Shown here: positions 1 to 12,697 of the stretch, in pieces
How positions within the stretch are numbered: the first letter of the stretch is position 1
Layout: each line of letters starts with the position of its first letter
Assembly: GCF_002101735.1 (NCBI RefSeq)
Contig: NZ_LQPE01000016.1
Location: 1-58,610, forward strand
DNA: 58,610 bases
DNA from: Mycobacterium kyorinense
GTDB taxonomy: Bacteria > Actinomycetota > Actinomycetes > Mycobacteriales > Mycobacteriaceae
Direction of reading: 5' to 3'
Notes under the pieces: model-generated
Database searches by the model: none
Told to the model about the DNA's origin: nothing
What the model saw: the letters and a program-made list of their open reading frames with translations, nothing else
Position numbers and translations under genes: made by a program

Positions 1-309
1 GTGGAAGTCTCTGACGCGACTTTCGCAACCGAGGTGTTGTCCAGCAATACGCCTGTGCTGGTTGACTTTTGGGCCACGTGGTGCGGACCGTGCCGGATGG
101 TGGCACCCGTGCTGGCCGAAATCGCCGCCGAAAAAGCCGGGCAACTCACCGTTGCCAAACTCGACGTGGACGCCAATCCGGAAACCGCGCGTGATTTCCA
201 GGTGGTCTCGATACCCACGCTGATTTTGTTCAAGGACGGTCAGCCCGTGAAACGGATCGTCGGCGCCAAGGGCAAGGCGGCGCTGTTGCGGGAGCTTTCC
301 GACGTGTAG
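1..309 (+). CDS. trxC: Thioredoxin (5' end truncated by window edge)
   Basis: Small cytoplasmic disulfide reductase that is recycled by thioredoxin reductase. The active site WCGPC is visible near residue 27, followed by the conserved cis-proline segment [13 protein letters not shown]. From recall, the M. tuberculosis protein carries about 14 more N-terminal residues, so the GTG at base 1 is probably an internal codon and the true start lies outside the window. The C-terminus ends at ELSDV, a few residues shorter than I recall for M. tuberculosis TrxC. It precedes cwlM on the same strand, the usual mycobacterial order (trxB-trxC-cwlM). Identity is certain; only the start is open. Confidence 0.95.
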   Translation: MEVSDATFATEVLSSNTPVLVDFWATWCGPCRMVAPVLAEIAAEKAGQLTVAKLDVDANPETARDFQVVSIPTLILFKDGQPVKRIVGAKGKAALLRELSDV

Positions 310-430
310 TCACGACACCGTCGCGATTTGCCTGGGGTTTTCCCGAAATCGAAGACCGTCTGAGACAATACCGCCAAGCCTGTCAAGCAAAGGGCAGGGC
401 TGATCACACCGGCTCACCGGAGGCCTTGGA

Positions 431-1651
431 ATGTCGACTCCGCATCGCGGCGCCGGCGAAGCGCTGCGCTGTGGTGACCGCTGCGCAGCGGTCACTGAGA
501 TTCGCGCCGCGCTGGCCGCGTTGGGCCATTTGACCAGTCCCGACGAAGACCTCACCACCGGAAGACATGTCGCGCTCGACCTGTTCGACGACGAGCTCGA
601 CCACGCGGTTCGCGCATTTCAGCAGCATCGCGGCCTGTTGGTGGACGGTGTCGTGGGCGAGGCCACCTACCGTGCGCTCAAAGAAGCGTCGTATCGGCTC
701 GGTGCCCGCACGCTCAGTCATCAGTTCGGCGCGCCGATGTACGGCGACGACGTCGCTACCCTGCAAGCCAGGCTGCAGGATCTCGGTTTCTACACCGGAC
801 TGGTCGACGGATACTTCGGGTTGCAGACGCACAACGCGCTGATGTCGTACCAGCGTGAGTACGGGCTGTATGCGGACGGCATCTGCGGCCCGGAAACGTT
901 GCGCTCCTTGTACTTTCTCAGCGCACGGGTCAGCGGCGGGTCACCGCACGCCATCCGCGAAGAGGAGCTGGTGCGACGGTCCGGCCCGAAACTGTCCGGC
1001 AAGCGAATCATCATCGACCCGGGCCGTGGCGGTGCCGACCACGGGCTGATCACACAGAACGCGGCCGGTCCGATCAGCGAAGCAGATATCTTGTGGGACT
1101 TAGCAAGTCGTCTCGAGGGCCGGATGACCGCGATCGGCATGGAGACATTCCTGTCGCGGCCGACCAACCGCAGCCCGTCGGATGCCGAACGGGCCGCAAC
1201 GGCCAACGCCGTCGGCGCCGACCTGATGATCAGCCTGCGCTGTGCAACTCTGGCCAGCCCGTCGGCCAACGGCGTCGCGTCGTTCCACTTCGGCAACTCG
1301 CACGGCTCGGTGTCCACCATCGGGCGCATGCTGGCCGACTTCATTCAACGAGAAGTGGTGGCGCGCACGGGATTACGCGATTGCCGCACCCACGGCCGGA
1401 CGTGGGATCTGCTACGGCTGACCCGTATGCCGACGGTTCAGGTCGACGTCGGCTACATCACCAACCCGCGCGACCGGGCGATGCTGGTTTCCACCCAGAC
1501 CCGCGACGCGATCGCCGAGGGCATCCTCGCCGCCGTCAAGCGGTTGTATCTGCTCGGCAAAAACGACCGTCCCACAGGGACTTTCACGTTCGCGGAGCTA
1601 CTTGCTCACGAGTTGTCGGTGGAGCAGGCCGGCCGGCTCAGTGGTTCGTAG
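431..1651 (+). CDS. cwlM: CwlM, degenerate N-acetylmuramoyl-L-alanine amidase homologue, regulator of peptidoglycan synthesis
   Basis: 406 aa. Two peptidoglycan-binding repeats (about residues 15-85 and 103-162) precede an Amidase_3 domain (about 190-372). The amidase zinc and catalytic positions are changed: DPGRGG has Arg199 where the family has the first His, SLRC has Arg270 where the second His is expected, and VDVGYITN has Asp339 where the catalytic Glu is expected. It should therefore not be an active amidase. In mycobacteria CwlM is known as a PknB substrate that in its phosphorylated form activates MurA; the Thr-rich C-terminal segment PTGTFTF (Thr382, 384, 386) is retained, and Thr382 matches the described site. 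The ATG start follows GGAGG at 419-423. It converges with the GNAT-like gene with a 14-nt overlap. Confidence 0.95.
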   Translation: MSTPHRGAGEALRCGDRCAAVTEIRAALAALGHLTSPDEDLTTGRHVALDLFDDELDHAVRAFQQHRGLLVDGVVGEATYRALKEASYRLGARTLSHQFGAPMYGDDVATLQARLQDLGFYTGLVDGYFGLQTHNALMSYQREYGLYADGICGPETLRSLYFLSARVSGGSPHAIREEELVRRSGPKLSGKRIIIDPGRGGADHGLITQNAAGPISEADILWDLASRLEGRMTAIGMETFLSRPTNRSPSDAERAATANAVGADLMISLRCATLASPSANGVASFHFGNSHGSVSTIGRMLADFIQREVVARTGLRDCRTHGRTWDLLRLTRMPTVQVDVGYITNPRDRAMLVSTQTRDAIAEGILAAVKRLYLLGKNDRPTGTFTFAELLAHELSVEQAGRLSGS

Positions 1652-2369
1652 CCGACGAGCCCGCCGCCACCGGCTGCTGCAGTTGCGCGCTTTCCAGTAG
1701 TCGCTCCAGGGCGGCCTCGACCTCGGCTTTCCAGCCCAGCCCCTTGTCGAGTTCCAGCCGCAGCCGCGGGAAATACCGGTGCGGCGCGACCTCGACGAAT
1801 CCGACGTCGCGCAAAAAGTCGGCGCTGATCACACAGTGGTCCACCGAACAGTCGCCGACCGATTCCAGCACCGGCCGCAACTCGGGGTCGACGGCGTGCG
1901 GATCGGCCAGCTCGGCGACCTCCTCCGTGCGCCCGAAGGCCTCCAACGCCCGCACCCCCCGACGGACCAGCTCGTCGACCACCCGGGCAATCAGGCTGTA
2001 CGGCAGGTCGTCGGCGCCGCGCCCCGGCTCCACCCCCATCGAGGTGAGCAGAACCGCGTCGGCCGACACCGGGGCGGTCGGAAACCGGTGAGCCCGCGGC
2101 ACCGCCCGCGGCGGCGCATAGAGCACATACCCGAGGCAGGGCGGTTCGCTGGGCTCGCACTCCGCCGGCGGGGCCGTGGCCACCTGGCCGCACGATCCCC
2201 ACTCCAGCATCACCATCGACAGCCAGGCTTCCTTTTCGAATTCCGGGTCGGCGAGGTGGTCACCCTTGCGCAGGATCGCGGGATCCACTTCCCAGAAGAC
2301 GCAGCGGCGCGCATGCTTGGGCAGCTGCTCGAAGGCCTCGAGCCGCAGCGGTGTGATTCGAGCAGTCAC
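1638..2369 (-). CDS. GNAT-like acetyltransferase family protein (Rv3916c type)
   Basis: 243 aa from a GTG start. I chose this start because AGGAG precedes it by four bases on the minus strand and because the mature sequence begins TARITPLRLEAFEQLPKH, as in the conserved mycobacterial protein between cwlM and parB. The frame stays open for 30 more codons upstream, but that part is low-complexity Arg/Pro. The N-terminal region (FWEVDP, EKEAWLSMVMLEWGSCGQVA) and a central segment (EALGRRGVRALEAFGR-like) fit a divergent GNAT fold. I see no clear acetyl-CoA P-loop, so an enzymatic role is an inference. No substrate is known to me. Confidence 0.8.
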   Translation of the reverse strand: MTARITPLRLEAFEQLPKHARRCVFWEVDPAILRKGDHLADPEFEKEAWLSMVMLEWGSCGQVATAPPAECEPSEPPCLGYVLYAPPRAVPRAHRFPTAPVSADAVLLTSMGVEPGRGADDLPYSLIARVVDELVRRGVRALEAFGRTEEVAELADPHAVDPELRPVLESVGDCSVDHCVISADFLRDVGFVEVAPHRYFPRLRLELDKGLGWKAEVEAALERLLESAQLQQPVAAGSSATNH

Positions 2370-2574
2370 TAGACTCCTGCGCCTCCGTGCTGACAGCCCT
2401 TCCAGGATAGGAGCATCGGGCCCCGCCGGGCCAGTAACGCCGTGTGGCCGACGTCGCACCGGCGCGCGTGACGAAAAGTGATGGGGGGCAGCATGATTGG
2501 CGGATATCGACGTTGACGGGCCGGGTGGGGCGGCGCCAGTGTCACAGTGACGTAATTACCCGGTGTGTGTGTAT

Positions 2575-3557
2575 TCAGGCCTTCGACGAGTTCATCAAGT
2601 CGACGATGCGCTGCAAATCGTCCACCGACGCGAACTCGACGACGATCTTGCCCTTGCGTTTGCCGAGGCTGACGGTGACGCGGGTGTCGAAGGCGCTGGA
2701 GAGCCGCTCAGCAACGTCCTGCAGCCCGGGCATGTGGATCGGCTTGCGCTTGGGCGCGGCGGGCTTGCTCGCATCGCCGCGATTGGCCAACGTCACCGCC
2801 TCTTCGGTGGCTCGCACCGACAACCCCTCCGCGACGATCCGGGCGGCGAGTTCTTCTTGGGCTTCCGGCCCGCCCTCCAACGACAGCAACGCGCGGGCAT
2901 GGCCCGCGGACAGCACCCCGGCGGCGACCCGACGCTGCACCGCGATCGGCAGCCGTAGCAGCCGAATCATGTTGGTGATCAGCGGCCGGGACCGGCCGAT
3001 GCGGGCGGCCAGTTCGTCGTGGGTGACCCCGAACTCGTCGAGCAGCTGCTGGTAGGCCGCCGCCTCTTCCAACGGGTTCAGCTGCACACGATGGATGTTC
3101 TCCAGCAGAGCGTCGCGGAGCAGGTTGTCGTCGCCGGTCTCGCGCACGATCGCAGGGATCGCCGTCATCCCGGCCTGCTGCGCGGCGCGCCAGCGCCGCT
3201 CCCCCATCACCAACTGGTAGCGCTGACCGTCCTGGCCCGCGCCCAGCGCTCGGACCACGATCGGTTGCATGAGGCCGAATTCGCGGATCGAGTGCACCAG
3301 TTCCGCCATCGACTCGTCGTCGAAGACCTGGCGCGGCTGGCGCGGATTGGGCTCGATCAGTGCCGGGTCGATCTCGCGGTAGACCGCGCCCATCGGGGCC
3401 GCTGCCGTGCCCGCCGGGCCGCCCAGCACCACGTCGGCAGCGGCGTCGCCCATCCGCGGCCCCAGGCCCTGCGAGCCGGCTTCGCCGTCGGTCGGTCCGG
3501 TGGGAATCAGCGAAGCCAGGCCGCGCCCGAGGCCGCCCTTCCTGCGCAACGGCTGAC

Positions 3558-3561
<4 letters not shown>
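2575..3561 (-). CDS. parB: ParB chromosome-partitioning protein (CTP-dependent parS clamp)
   Basis: 328 aa. It binds parS sites and spreads as a CTP-gated clamp, organising the origin region with ParA. Visible features are the N-terminal GLGRGL motif typical of chromosomal ParB (ParA-contacting end), the Box I/II region (NPRQPR and GERRWRAA, the CTP-binding arginine motif), the HTH block ([20 protein letters not shown]) and a basic C-terminal dimerisation region. The ATG start overlaps the parA stop by four bases (ATGA), so the two are translationally coupled. Two parS sites are nearby, in parA and over the gidB start. Confidence 0.97.
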
Positions 3562-5828
<2,267 letters not shown>

Positions 5829-5920
5829 GGCTGTCTCTTCCTCTTCCCGTCGTCGGGCTGCTTTCTGACCCAGCTACTGCGGACCGGCGTCCGCGTACGC
5901 GGGCCGCATCCGCGCGCCGG

Positions 5921-6991
5921 TCACCGTTTGCGTTTTTTCGGCTTGGCTCCCGGGCGCGGGGTCCGGTTGGCCGGGTTGGTCTTCGCGGCGGTCGGTTCCG
6001 TCGCCTCGCCGTCGGCTTCCGCGCTCGCCGGCGCCGGCTGGCCACTCGGCGTCGACGCCCCATTTCCTCCCGAGGCCTTTGGTGTGCGCTTCGGCTTGGC
6101 GCCAGGGGCCGGTGCGTTGGCGGCTCGTCGTTCCAGCGCTTCGCGCTTCTTGGCCTCTTCCTCTTTTTCGATCATGCCGAACACGTAGTGCTGCTGACCG
6201 AAGGTCCAGATGTTGTTGGAGAACCAGTACAGGATGATCGCCAGTGGCAGGAACGGGCCGCCCACCACCACGCCGAGCGGAAACACGTACAGCGCAAGCT
6301 TGTTCATCATCGCGGTCTGCGGATTGGCCGCCGCCTCGGGGCTCTGCCGAGCGACAGAGGCGCGGCTGTTGAAGTAGGTTGCGATGCCGGCCAGGATCAT
6401 CACCGGCACGCCGACCGCAATCACGGCCGGGCGGCTGAATTCGGTGAACGCATCCAACCCGGTGCGCTGGGTCATGAACGCGCCGATCGGCGCGCCGAAC
6501 AGGTTGGCGTCCAGGAAGTGCGCCACGTCGGTCGGGCTGAACACGTAGTTTCCCGTCGCGCGGTTCTCGGCTACCGACATGTGCGGCTGGCCGAACCCAC
6601 CCGTCGTGCGGTTGAACGACCGCAACACGTGGTAGAGCCCCAAGAACACCGGGATCTGCGCCAGCATCGGCAGGCAACCAAGGATTGGGTTGAAGCCGTG
6701 CTCGCGCTGCAGCTTTTGCATCTCCAGCGCCAACCGCTGGCGATCCTTGCCGTACTTCTTCTGCAGCGCCTTGATCTGCGGCTGCAATTCCTGCATCTGG
6801 CGCGTGGTGCGGATCTGGCGAACGAAGGGCTTGTACAGGATGGCCCGCAACGTGAACACCAGGAACATCACCGACAGCGCCCAGGTGAAGAAGCTGGAGG
6901 GGCCCAGCAGGAAGCCAAATGCCTTGTACCACAACCACATAATGGCCGACACCGGGTAGTAGAAGATGTCCAGGCTGAACACATCAAACAA
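5921..6991 (-). CDS. yidC: YidC/Oxa1 membrane protein insertase
   Basis: 356 aa. It inserts and folds membrane proteins, alone or with SecYEG. The sequence shows an N-terminal hydrophobic segment ([17 protein letters not shown]), the second ([21 protein letters not shown]), the charged cytoplasmic coiled-coil ([22 protein letters not shown]), the conserved [23 protein letters not shown], and later segments [14 protein letters not shown] and [21 protein letters not shown]. The C-terminal tail is basic and Pro/Ala-rich ([11 protein letters not shown] to [12 protein letters not shown]), suited to ribosome contact. Its start overlaps yidD by eight bases. Confidence 0.97.
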   Translation of the reverse strand: MFDVFSLDIFYYPVSAIMWLWYKAFGFLLGPSSFFTWALSVMFLVFTLRAILYKPFVRQIRTTRQMQELQPQIKALQKKYGKDRQRLALEMQKLQREHGFNPILGCLPMLAQIPVFLGLYHVLRSFNRTTGGFGQPHMSVAENRATGNYVFSPTDVAHFLDANLFGAPIGAFMTQRTGLDAFTEFSRPAVIAVGVPVMILAGIATYFNSRASVARQSPEAAANPQTAMMNKLALYVFPLGVVVGGPFLPLAIILYWFSNNIWTFGQQHYVFGMIEKEEEAKKREALERRAANAPAPGAKPKRTPKASGGNGASTPSGQPAPASAEADGEATEPTAAKTNPANRTPRPGAKPKKRKR

Positions 6992-7307
6992 CGGACTCGA
7001 TCTCCCCTCGCTCCGCTGGGGGGTCCCAGACGTCTCGCGCGCCGGCCGGCGCTGCCGCGCGCTCCGGTATCGGATCCCATCCTCCCGGGTGCCACGGACC
7101 GCACTTGGCCAGCCGGACCGCGGCCAGCCAACTGCCCCGCACCAGCCCGTACTCGGTCAGCGCATCCACCGCGTACTGACTACAGGTCGGCATGAACCGG
7201 CAGGTTGCCGGCCGCAGCGGCGACACCATGTGGCGGTAGAGCTGAATCAGGAAAATCACCGCGCGTGCGGCGGTTGCCCCGGCGCTGCGCGCCCAGCTGC
7301 CAGTCAT
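6984..7307 (-). CDS. yidD: YidD membrane protein insertion efficiency factor
   Basis: 107 aa of the DUF37/YidD family. The hallmark [18 protein letters not shown] and [14 protein letters not shown] are both present. An N-terminal amphipathic/hydrophobic stretch ([19 protein letters not shown]) suggests peripheral membrane attachment. It sits between rnpA and yidC, overlapping both by 4-8 nt, as in most bacteria. The start follows immediately on the rnpA end (four-base overlap). Confidence 0.93.
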   Translation of the reverse strand: MTGSWARSAGATAARAVIFLIQLYRHMVSPLRPATCRFMPTCSQYAVDALTEYGLVRGSWLAAVRLAKCGPWHPGGWDPIPERAAAPAGARDVWDPPAERGEIESVV

Positions 7308-7654
7308 CCGCGTGATCCCGTCAGCTGACGGATCCGTCGCAGCCCGGCCCGCAGCTGGCGCTCCAGCTGTGCCGACATCGCGTCACGGCTGCTCGGCAAC
7401 GCACGGATCACCACCTGATCGGATTCCAGTTCCGCCAACACCGACCGCGCCACATGCCGCAGCCGCCGCGCCACTCGGTGCCGTTGCACGGCCGAGCCGA
7501 CCGACTTCGAAATGATCAACCCGATCTTCGGCGGCGAGATCTGCTGAACCTGCCGCGCATGGATGACAAGGTCCGGCTGCGCGACTCGCACCCCGTGCTT
7601 GACCGTCGCATCGAAATCGGTCGACCGCGTCATGCGGTTCTGCGCGGAAAGCAC
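7304..7654 (-). CDS. rnpA: RNase P protein component
   Basis: 116 aa from a GTG start (VLSAQNRM). It is the protein cofactor of the tRNA 5'-end maturation ribozyme. The conserved block [27 protein letters not shown] contains the RNR-like basic helix. The protein is short and strongly basic. It lies between rpmH and yidD in the universal rpmH-rnpA-yidD-yidC order and overlaps yidD by 4 nt. Confidence 0.95.
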   Translation of the reverse strand: MLSAQNRMTRSTDFDATVKHGVRVAQPDLVIHARQVQQISPPKIGLIISKSVGSAVQRHRVARRLRHVARSVLAELESDQVVIRALPSSRDAMSAQLERQLRAGLRRIRQLTGSRG

Positions 7655-7675
7655 CGCTACGTCACCAGGAATGGA

Positions 7676-7819
7676 TCAAGCAGTAAGTGAACGGCGCCCT
7701 TTACGACGCCGGCTGGACACGATTGCCCGCCCCGCCCGAGTGCGCATCCGCAGCCGAAAACCGTGGACGCGGGCTCGCCGCCGGTTGTTCGGCTGGAAGG
7801 TCCGCTTGCCCTTCGCCAC
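7676..7819 (-). CDS. rpmH: 50S ribosomal protein L34 (bL34)
   Basis: 47 aa, read directly from the minus strand: it begins [20 protein letters not shown] and ends with the [11 protein letters not shown] segment. This is the classic L34 sequence. The GTG start has AGGAG about eight bases upstream. It is the first gene of the rpmH-rnpA-yidD-yidC-khpB-gidB-parA-parB minus-strand series, so its promoter must lie between 7820 and about 8100. Confidence 0.96.
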   Translation of the reverse strand: MAKGKRTFQPNNRRRARVHGFRLRMRTRAGRAIVSSRRRKGRRSLTA

Positions 7820-8379
7820 GGCTCTCTCCTCGTTGCCTCTGGCATCGCGCTCCGGCCACCTGACTCGTCCGGCCGGACACGATTGCCCTCACGAAGCCCA
7901 AGTAGGCTCTGTGTCTCGCTGGTAACCGGCGCGGGCCCCGAGCCAAGTAGCTCGGATCGCAGCCGTATCGCCGACTTTCGGGCGACTGTTCGAGGGTACT
8001 GACGCGGCTTCGTCGGGTCAAACCAGTGCCTACAACCGGCGAACCTTAACTGGTTTCACACCTGCCACGCGGCGTCAAACAATCTGTTTGAAGCGCGCCA
8101 GGAATGTTGCAGAACGGTTGGCACTCGCACGGAAAACTGTTAGCTTCGGGCCATGCCGTTTCAGACCGAAACGGCGCCCGACAACGAAGCGAGGATGGCG
8201 GACCGGCTCTCTCCCCAGGCAACCTACGGTGGCTGTCTCGGGCGCCGATCTCGCGTGCCGTCGCCGATAGACTGCGTCGCGATGACGACCGTCCTGTCCA
8301 CACCTGTGGATAACCATGTGGACAGTTCGTCGTCGCTACCAGTGGTTGTACCGCGATTTCTAGCCAGGGGGATCCGTCG
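7820..8379. promoter_or_regulatory. rpmH-dnaA divergent intergenic region
   Basis: 560 bp without a convincing gene. It must hold the rpmH promoter (minus strand) and the dnaA promoter (plus strand). A TAGACT hexamer at 8268-8273 fits the mycobacterial SigA -10 pattern TANNNT and lies about 107 bp ahead of dnaA. Three DnaA-box-like sequences follow at 8294-8325. Short ORFs in this stretch have no recognisable protein character. Confidence 0.6.
8294..8325. promoter_or_regulatory. Cluster of three DnaA boxes upstream of dnaA
   Basis: CTGTCCACA (8294-8302), TGTGGATAA (8305-8313; reverse complement TTATCCACA, the full consensus) and TGTGGACAG (8317-8325; reverse complement CTGTCCACA) lie within 32 bp, just downstream of a candidate -10. 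The arrangement suggests DnaA autoregulation or an accessory initiator-loading site. Confidence 0.7.
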
Positions 8380-9882
8380 TTGACCGATGATCCCAGTTCA
8401 AGCTTCGCAACCGTGTGGAACGCGGTTGTCTCCGAACTCAACGGCGAGACAAACGGTGACGGTACCCAGCCCAACGGTGAACCGTACGTCGCACCACTGA
8501 CTCCCCAGCAAAGGGCCTGGTTGAACCTGGTTCAGCCGCTGACCATCGTCGAGGGGTTTGCTCTGCTGTCGGTGCCCAGCAGCTTCGTGCAAAACGAGAT
8601 CGAACGTCATTTGCGCACCCACATCACCGACGCGCTGAGCCGTCGACTCGGCCATCAGATCGAACTCGGCGTCCGCATCGCCCCGCCGCCCGACGACGGG
8701 GCCGACACCGAGAACAGCCCGCTACCCGAAGACCCCGCCGTCGACCCCGACGAGGTTGACGAAGACCGTGAGGCACTCGCAAGCGCCCACGAAAGTTGGC
8801 CTACCTACTTCACCGAACGACCACACAGCAACGATGCGGCGGCCGCCGGCGGCACCAGTCTCAACCGCCGGTACACCTTTGACACTTTCGTGATCGGCGC
8901 CTCGAATCGGTTCGCTCACGCCGCGGCGCTGGCGATTGCTGAGGCGCCGGCTCGGGCCTACAACCCGTTGTTCATCTGGGGCGAGTCCGGGTTGGGCAAG
9001 ACCCACCTTTTGCATGCGGCCGGAAACTACGCGCAACGACTGTTTCCCGGCATGCGGGTCAAGTACGTCTCTACCGAAGAGTTCACCAACGACTTCATCA
9101 ACTCGCTGCGCGACGACCGCAAGGTCGCCTTCAAACGCAGCTACCGCGACGTGGACGTGCTGTTGGTCGACGACATTCAGTTCATCGAAGGTAAAGAGGG
9201 CATCCAGGAAGAGTTCTTCCACACCTTCAATACGCTGCACAACGCCAACAAGCAGATCGTGATCTCCTCCGATCGCCCACCCAAGCAACTGGCCACCCTC
9301 GAGGACCGGCTGAGAACCCGCTTCGAGTGGGGCCTCATCACCGACGTCCAGCCTCCGGAACTGGAAACACGCATCGCGATCCTGCGCAAGAAGGCACAGA
9401 TGGAACGCCTGGCCGTGCCCGACGAAGTTCTCGAGCTCATCGCGAGCAGCATCGAACGCAACATCCGCGAACTCGAGGGTGCGCTGATCCGGGTCACGGC
9501 CTTCGCCTCGCTCAACAAGACACCGATCGACAAGGCCCTGGCCGAGATCGTCTTGCGTGACCTGATCGCCGACGCCAGCACCATGCAGATCAGCGCGGCG
9601 ACCATCATGGCGGCCACCGCCGAATATTTCGACACCACAGTCGAAGAGCTTCGCGGGCCCGGTAAGACCCGAGCCCTGGCGCAATCTCGCCAGATCGCCA
9701 TGTATCTCTGTCGCGAACTGACCGACCTGTCCCTGCCGAAAATCGGCCAGGCGTTCGGCCGCGACCACACCACCGTCATGTATGCCGAACGCAAAGTCCG
9801 CGGCGAGATGGCCGAGCGTCGCGAGGTCTTCGATCACGTCAAAGAGCTGACGACCCGGATTCGCCAGCGCTCCAAGCGCTGA
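8380..9882 (+). CDS. dnaA: DnaA chromosomal replication initiator
   Basis: 500 aa from a TTG start, chosen because AGGGGG stands about eight bases ahead and because the mycobacterial protein begins MTDDP. Domain I (1-105) is the DnaB-loading/self-interaction domain, domain II (about 106-160) is acidic and variable, domain III is AAA+ with Walker A GESGLGKT (201-208) and Walker B LLVDDIQF (261-268), and domain IV carries the DNA-binding signature [14 protein letters not shown] (460-473). It opens oriC immediately downstream. Confidence 0.99.
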   Translation: MTDDPSSSFATVWNAVVSELNGETNGDGTQPNGEPYVAPLTPQQRAWLNLVQPLTIVEGFALLSVPSSFVQNEIERHLRTHITDALSRRLGHQIELGVRIAPPPDDGADTENSPLPEDPAVDPDEVDEDREALASAHESWPTYFTERPHSNDAAAAGGTSLNRRYTFDTFVIGASNRFAHAAALAIAEAPARAYNPLFIWGESGLGKTHLLHAAGNYAQRLFPGMRVKYVSTEEFTNDFINSLRDDRKVAFKRSYRDVDVLLVDDIQFIEGKEGIQEEFFHTFNTLHNANKQIVISSDRPPKQLATLEDRLRTRFEWGLITDVQPPELETRIAILRKKAQMERLAVPDEVLELIASSIERNIRELEGALIRVTAFASLNKTPIDKALAEIVLRDLIADASTMQISAATIMAATAEYFDTTVEELRGPGKTRALAQSRQIAMYLCRELTDLSLPKIGQAFGRDHTTVMYAERKVRGEMAERREVFDHVKELTTRIRQRSKR

Positions 9883-10349
9883 TCTCTCAAAAAATTTTTG
9901 CCGGCGCCGGCTGTGCATACAGCTGTGGGAAACCCGCTTACACCTTCACCCCTGCCTCACAACCGGGTGCACAGGCGCCTCACATCCCCAGTCCGCGCAC
10001 ACAATCCCCACAGCCGCCGAGAACTTCATCCACACCCCGATTCCCGTCCCCAACAGCATCGACACTGCACTGTCCCCAACATGCACAGCACTTATTACTG
10101 TTACGAGTATCTCTTCGTAGTTTCTTCTTCGAAAAGACCCTTGGGGACACGTCGTTCCACACCCTCGGACCGCCGCTAGGCGCGCCGCTTGTCACTGCGA
10201 TCGATTAGCTTTCAAGATGACGACGGAAGCTCTACGGTTGTTGTTCGACTGCCATTACGGCCGTCGTGGCGGATTACAGGCACAGGCGTTCGTCAGCGGG
10301 GTCAGCCGCTGAAGATGAACCTTGCTGTTCGGGGTGACGAAGGGACGCT
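9883..10349. other. oriC, chromosomal origin of replication (dnaA-dnaN spacer)
   Basis: 467 bp without a gene between dnaA and dnaN, the established mycobacterial origin. At the left end is an A/T tract (CAAAAAATTTTTG, 9888-9900) followed by a 12-bp palindrome GCCGGCGCCGGC (9900-9911). TCATCCACA (10026-10034) is a DnaA box with one mismatch. GTCCCCAA is repeated at 10046 and 10072 and, inverted, at 10141-10148, and probably represents degenerate boxes. An AT-rich stretch (about 10088-10137, TTATTACTGTTACGAGTATC and on) is the best candidate unwinding element. The dnaN promoter must be in the right half. Confidence 0.9.
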
Positions 10350-11549
10350 ATGGACGTGGCGACGACCAAAGTCGGCTTGACTGACTTGAAATTCCGCTTG
10401 GTACGTGAAGACTTCGCCGATGCTGTGGCGTGGGTGGCGAGGAATCTGCCCACCAGACCCACGGTGCCGGTCCTGGCCGGCGTGCTGCTGACCGGCTCGG
10501 ACGACGGGCTGACCATTTCCGGATTCGACTACGAGGTCTCCGCCGAGGCGCGGCTTGCTGCCGAAATCGCTTCGCCTGGAACGGTTTTGGTATCCGGGCG
10601 GCTGCTGTCGGACATCACCCGTGCGTTGCCGGACAAACCGGTCGACGTCCAGGTTGACGGCACCCGGGTGTCGTTGACCTGCGGCAGTGCGCGTTTTTCG
10701 TTGCCGACGATGGCGGTCGAGGACTACCCGACGCTGCCGACACTGCCCGAGGAGACCGGCGCGTTGTCGGCGGATTTGTTCGCCGAGGCGATCAGCCAGG
10801 TCGCCGTCGCGGCCGGGCGCGATGACACCCTGCCGATGTTGACCGGCATCCGCGTCGAGATTTCCGGCGAGACGGTGGTGTTGGCAGCCACCGACCGGTT
10901 CCGCCTGGCGGTCCGTGAGCTCACTTGGTCGGCGGCTTCCCCGGACATTGAGGCGGCGGTGCTGGTGCCGGCCAAAACTCTTGCCGAGGCCGCCAAAACC
11001 GGAGCCGACGGCGCCGAGGTGCGGCTGTCGCTAGGTGCCGGGTCCGCGGTGGGCAAGGACGGGCTGCTGGGCATCAGCGGGAACGGGAAGCGCAGCACAA
11101 CACGTCTTCTCGACGCGGAATTTCCGAAGTTCCGCCAGCTGCTGCCGACTGAGCACACCGCGGTGGCCACCATCGGGGTGGCCGAGTTGACCGAGGCCAT
11201 CAAGCGTGTGGCGCTGGTGGCCGACCGGGGCGCGCAGGTGCGGATGGAATTCTCCGACGACGTATTACGGCTTTCCGCCGGCGCCGACGACGTCGGCCGG
11301 GCCGAAGAGGACCTACCCGTCGAATTCGCGGGCGAACCGCTGACCATCGCGTTCAACCCCACCTACCTGACCGACGGGCTGGGGTCGCTGCATTCGGAAA
11401 AGGTGTCTTTCGGGTTCACCACACCCAGCCGGCCGGCGGTGCTGCGCCCGGCATCCGACGACGACCCGCAACCCGCCGATGCCGGTCCCTACCCCGCGGT
11501 CTCGACCGACTACGTCTATTTGTTGATGCCGGTCCGTTTGCCGGGTTAG
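10350..11549 (+). CDS. dnaN: DNA polymerase III beta sliding clamp
   Basis: 399 aa, three repeated clamp domains of about 120-130 aa. Conserved blocks are [45 protein letters not shown] and the C-terminal [12 protein letters not shown] that shapes the hydrophobic client-binding cleft. The ATG is preceded by GAAGGGA. It is followed by recF after 8 bp, the usual dnaA-dnaN-recF order. Confidence 0.99.
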   Translation: MDVATTKVGLTDLKFRLVREDFADAVAWVARNLPTRPTVPVLAGVLLTGSDDGLTISGFDYEVSAEARLAAEIASPGTVLVSGRLLSDITRALPDKPVDVQVDGTRVSLTCGSARFSLPTMAVEDYPTLPTLPEETGALSADLFAEAISQVAVAAGRDDTLPMLTGIRVEISGETVVLAATDRFRLAVRELTWSAASPDIEAAVLVPAKTLAEAAKTGADGAEVRLSLGAGSAVGKDGLLGISGNGKRSTTRLLDAEFPKFRQLLPTEHTAVATIGVAELTEAIKRVALVADRGAQVRMEFSDDVLRLSAGADDVGRAEEDLPVEFAGEPLTIAFNPTYLTDGLGSLHSEKVSFGFTTPSRPAVLRPASDDDPQPADAGPYPAVSTDYVYLLMPVRLPG

Positions 11550-11557
11550 CGGTTGGT

Positions 11558-12697
11558 GTGTACGTCCGTCACCTTGGTCTACGAGATTTCCGGTCGTGGG
11601 CGCATGCCAACCTGGAACTGGCGCCGGGACGCACCGTGTTCGTCGGACCGAACGGCTACGGTAAGACGAATCTCGTTGAGGCTCTGTGGTATTCGTCGAC
11701 GCTGAGCTCGCACCGGGTGGCCACGGATGCGCCGCTGGTCCGGATCGGCGCACCACGAGCGGTGGTCTCGACGATCGTGGTCAACGACGGCCGGGAATGC
11801 GCTGTCGACCTGGAGATCACCAGTGGGCGGGCGAACAAGGCCCGGCTGAACCGTTCGCCGGTGCGCAGCGCCCGTGAAGTGGTCGGTGTCCTACGTGCGG
11901 TGTTGTTCGCCCCCGAGGATCTGGCATTGGTCCGTGGAGATCCTGCCGACCGGCGGCGTTACCTCGACGACCTGGCCACGGTACGGCGGCCACGAATCGC
12001 CGCGGTCCGCGCCGACTATGACAAAGTGCTGCGCCAGCGCACGGCGTTACTCAAGACCGCGACCGGCGGGCGGATGCGAGGCGACCGCGGAGTGCTGGAC
12101 ACGCTCGACGTCTGGGACGGCCACTTGGCTACCCACGGCGCCGAATTGATGGCGGCGCGGATAGAGCTGGTCAACGAGTTGGCCCCCGAGGTGGTCAAGG
12201 CCTACTCGCTGTTGGCGCCGGGATCGCGTACCGCATCGATCGGTTACCGCGCCAGCATCGACATCGGGGTTCTGGACATTGAGTTGCTGCAAGCCGCGCT
12301 GCTGGCCGAGATGGCACGCCGGCGCGACGCCGAACTGGAGCGCGGCGTGTGCCTGGTCGGCCCGCACCGAGACGATCTCGAGTTACGCCTCGGCGATCAA
12401 CCCGCGAAAGGCTTTGCCAGCCATGGCGAATCATGGTCGATGGCATTGGCACTGCGGCTGGCGGCCTACGAATTACTCCGCGCCGAGGGAGGTGATCCGG
12501 TGCTCTTGCTCGACGACGTGTTCGCCGAACTCGACGCGGCCCGCCGTCAAGCGCTCGCGGCCGCGGCAGCGTCGGCCGAACAGGTTCTGGTGACCGCCGC
12601 GGTCGCCGACGACGTACCGCGCGATTGGGACGCCACTCAGGTCATGATCGCGTTGCGCGAAGACGACAGCGGCCGGGTTTCGGCGGTGCAGACATGA
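11558..12697 (+). CDS. recF: RecF recombination mediator ATPase
   Basis: 379 aa from a GTG start ([14 protein letters not shown]). It is an SMC-like ATPase that with RecO and RecR loads RecA at gaps. Walker [15 protein letters not shown] (near residue 30), signature motif GxSx in [21 protein letters not shown], and Walker [14 protein letters not shown] are all intact. It overlaps dciA by four bases (ATGA). Confidence 0.98.
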   Translation: MYVRHLGLRDFRSWAHANLELAPGRTVFVGPNGYGKTNLVEALWYSSTLSSHRVATDAPLVRIGAPRAVVSTIVVNDGRECAVDLEITSGRANKARLNRSPVRSAREVVGVLRAVLFAPEDLALVRGDPADRRRYLDDLATVRRPRIAAVRADYDKVLRQRTALLKTATGGRMRGDRGVLDTLDVWDGHLATHGAELMAARIELVNELAPEVVKAYSLLAPGSRTASIGYRASIDIGVLDIELLQAALLAEMARRRDAELERGVCLVGPHRDDLELRLGDQPAKGFASHGESWSMALALRLAAYELLRAEGGDPVLLLDDVFAELDAARRQALAAAAASAEQVLVTAAVADDVPRDWDATQVMIALREDDSGRVSAVQT

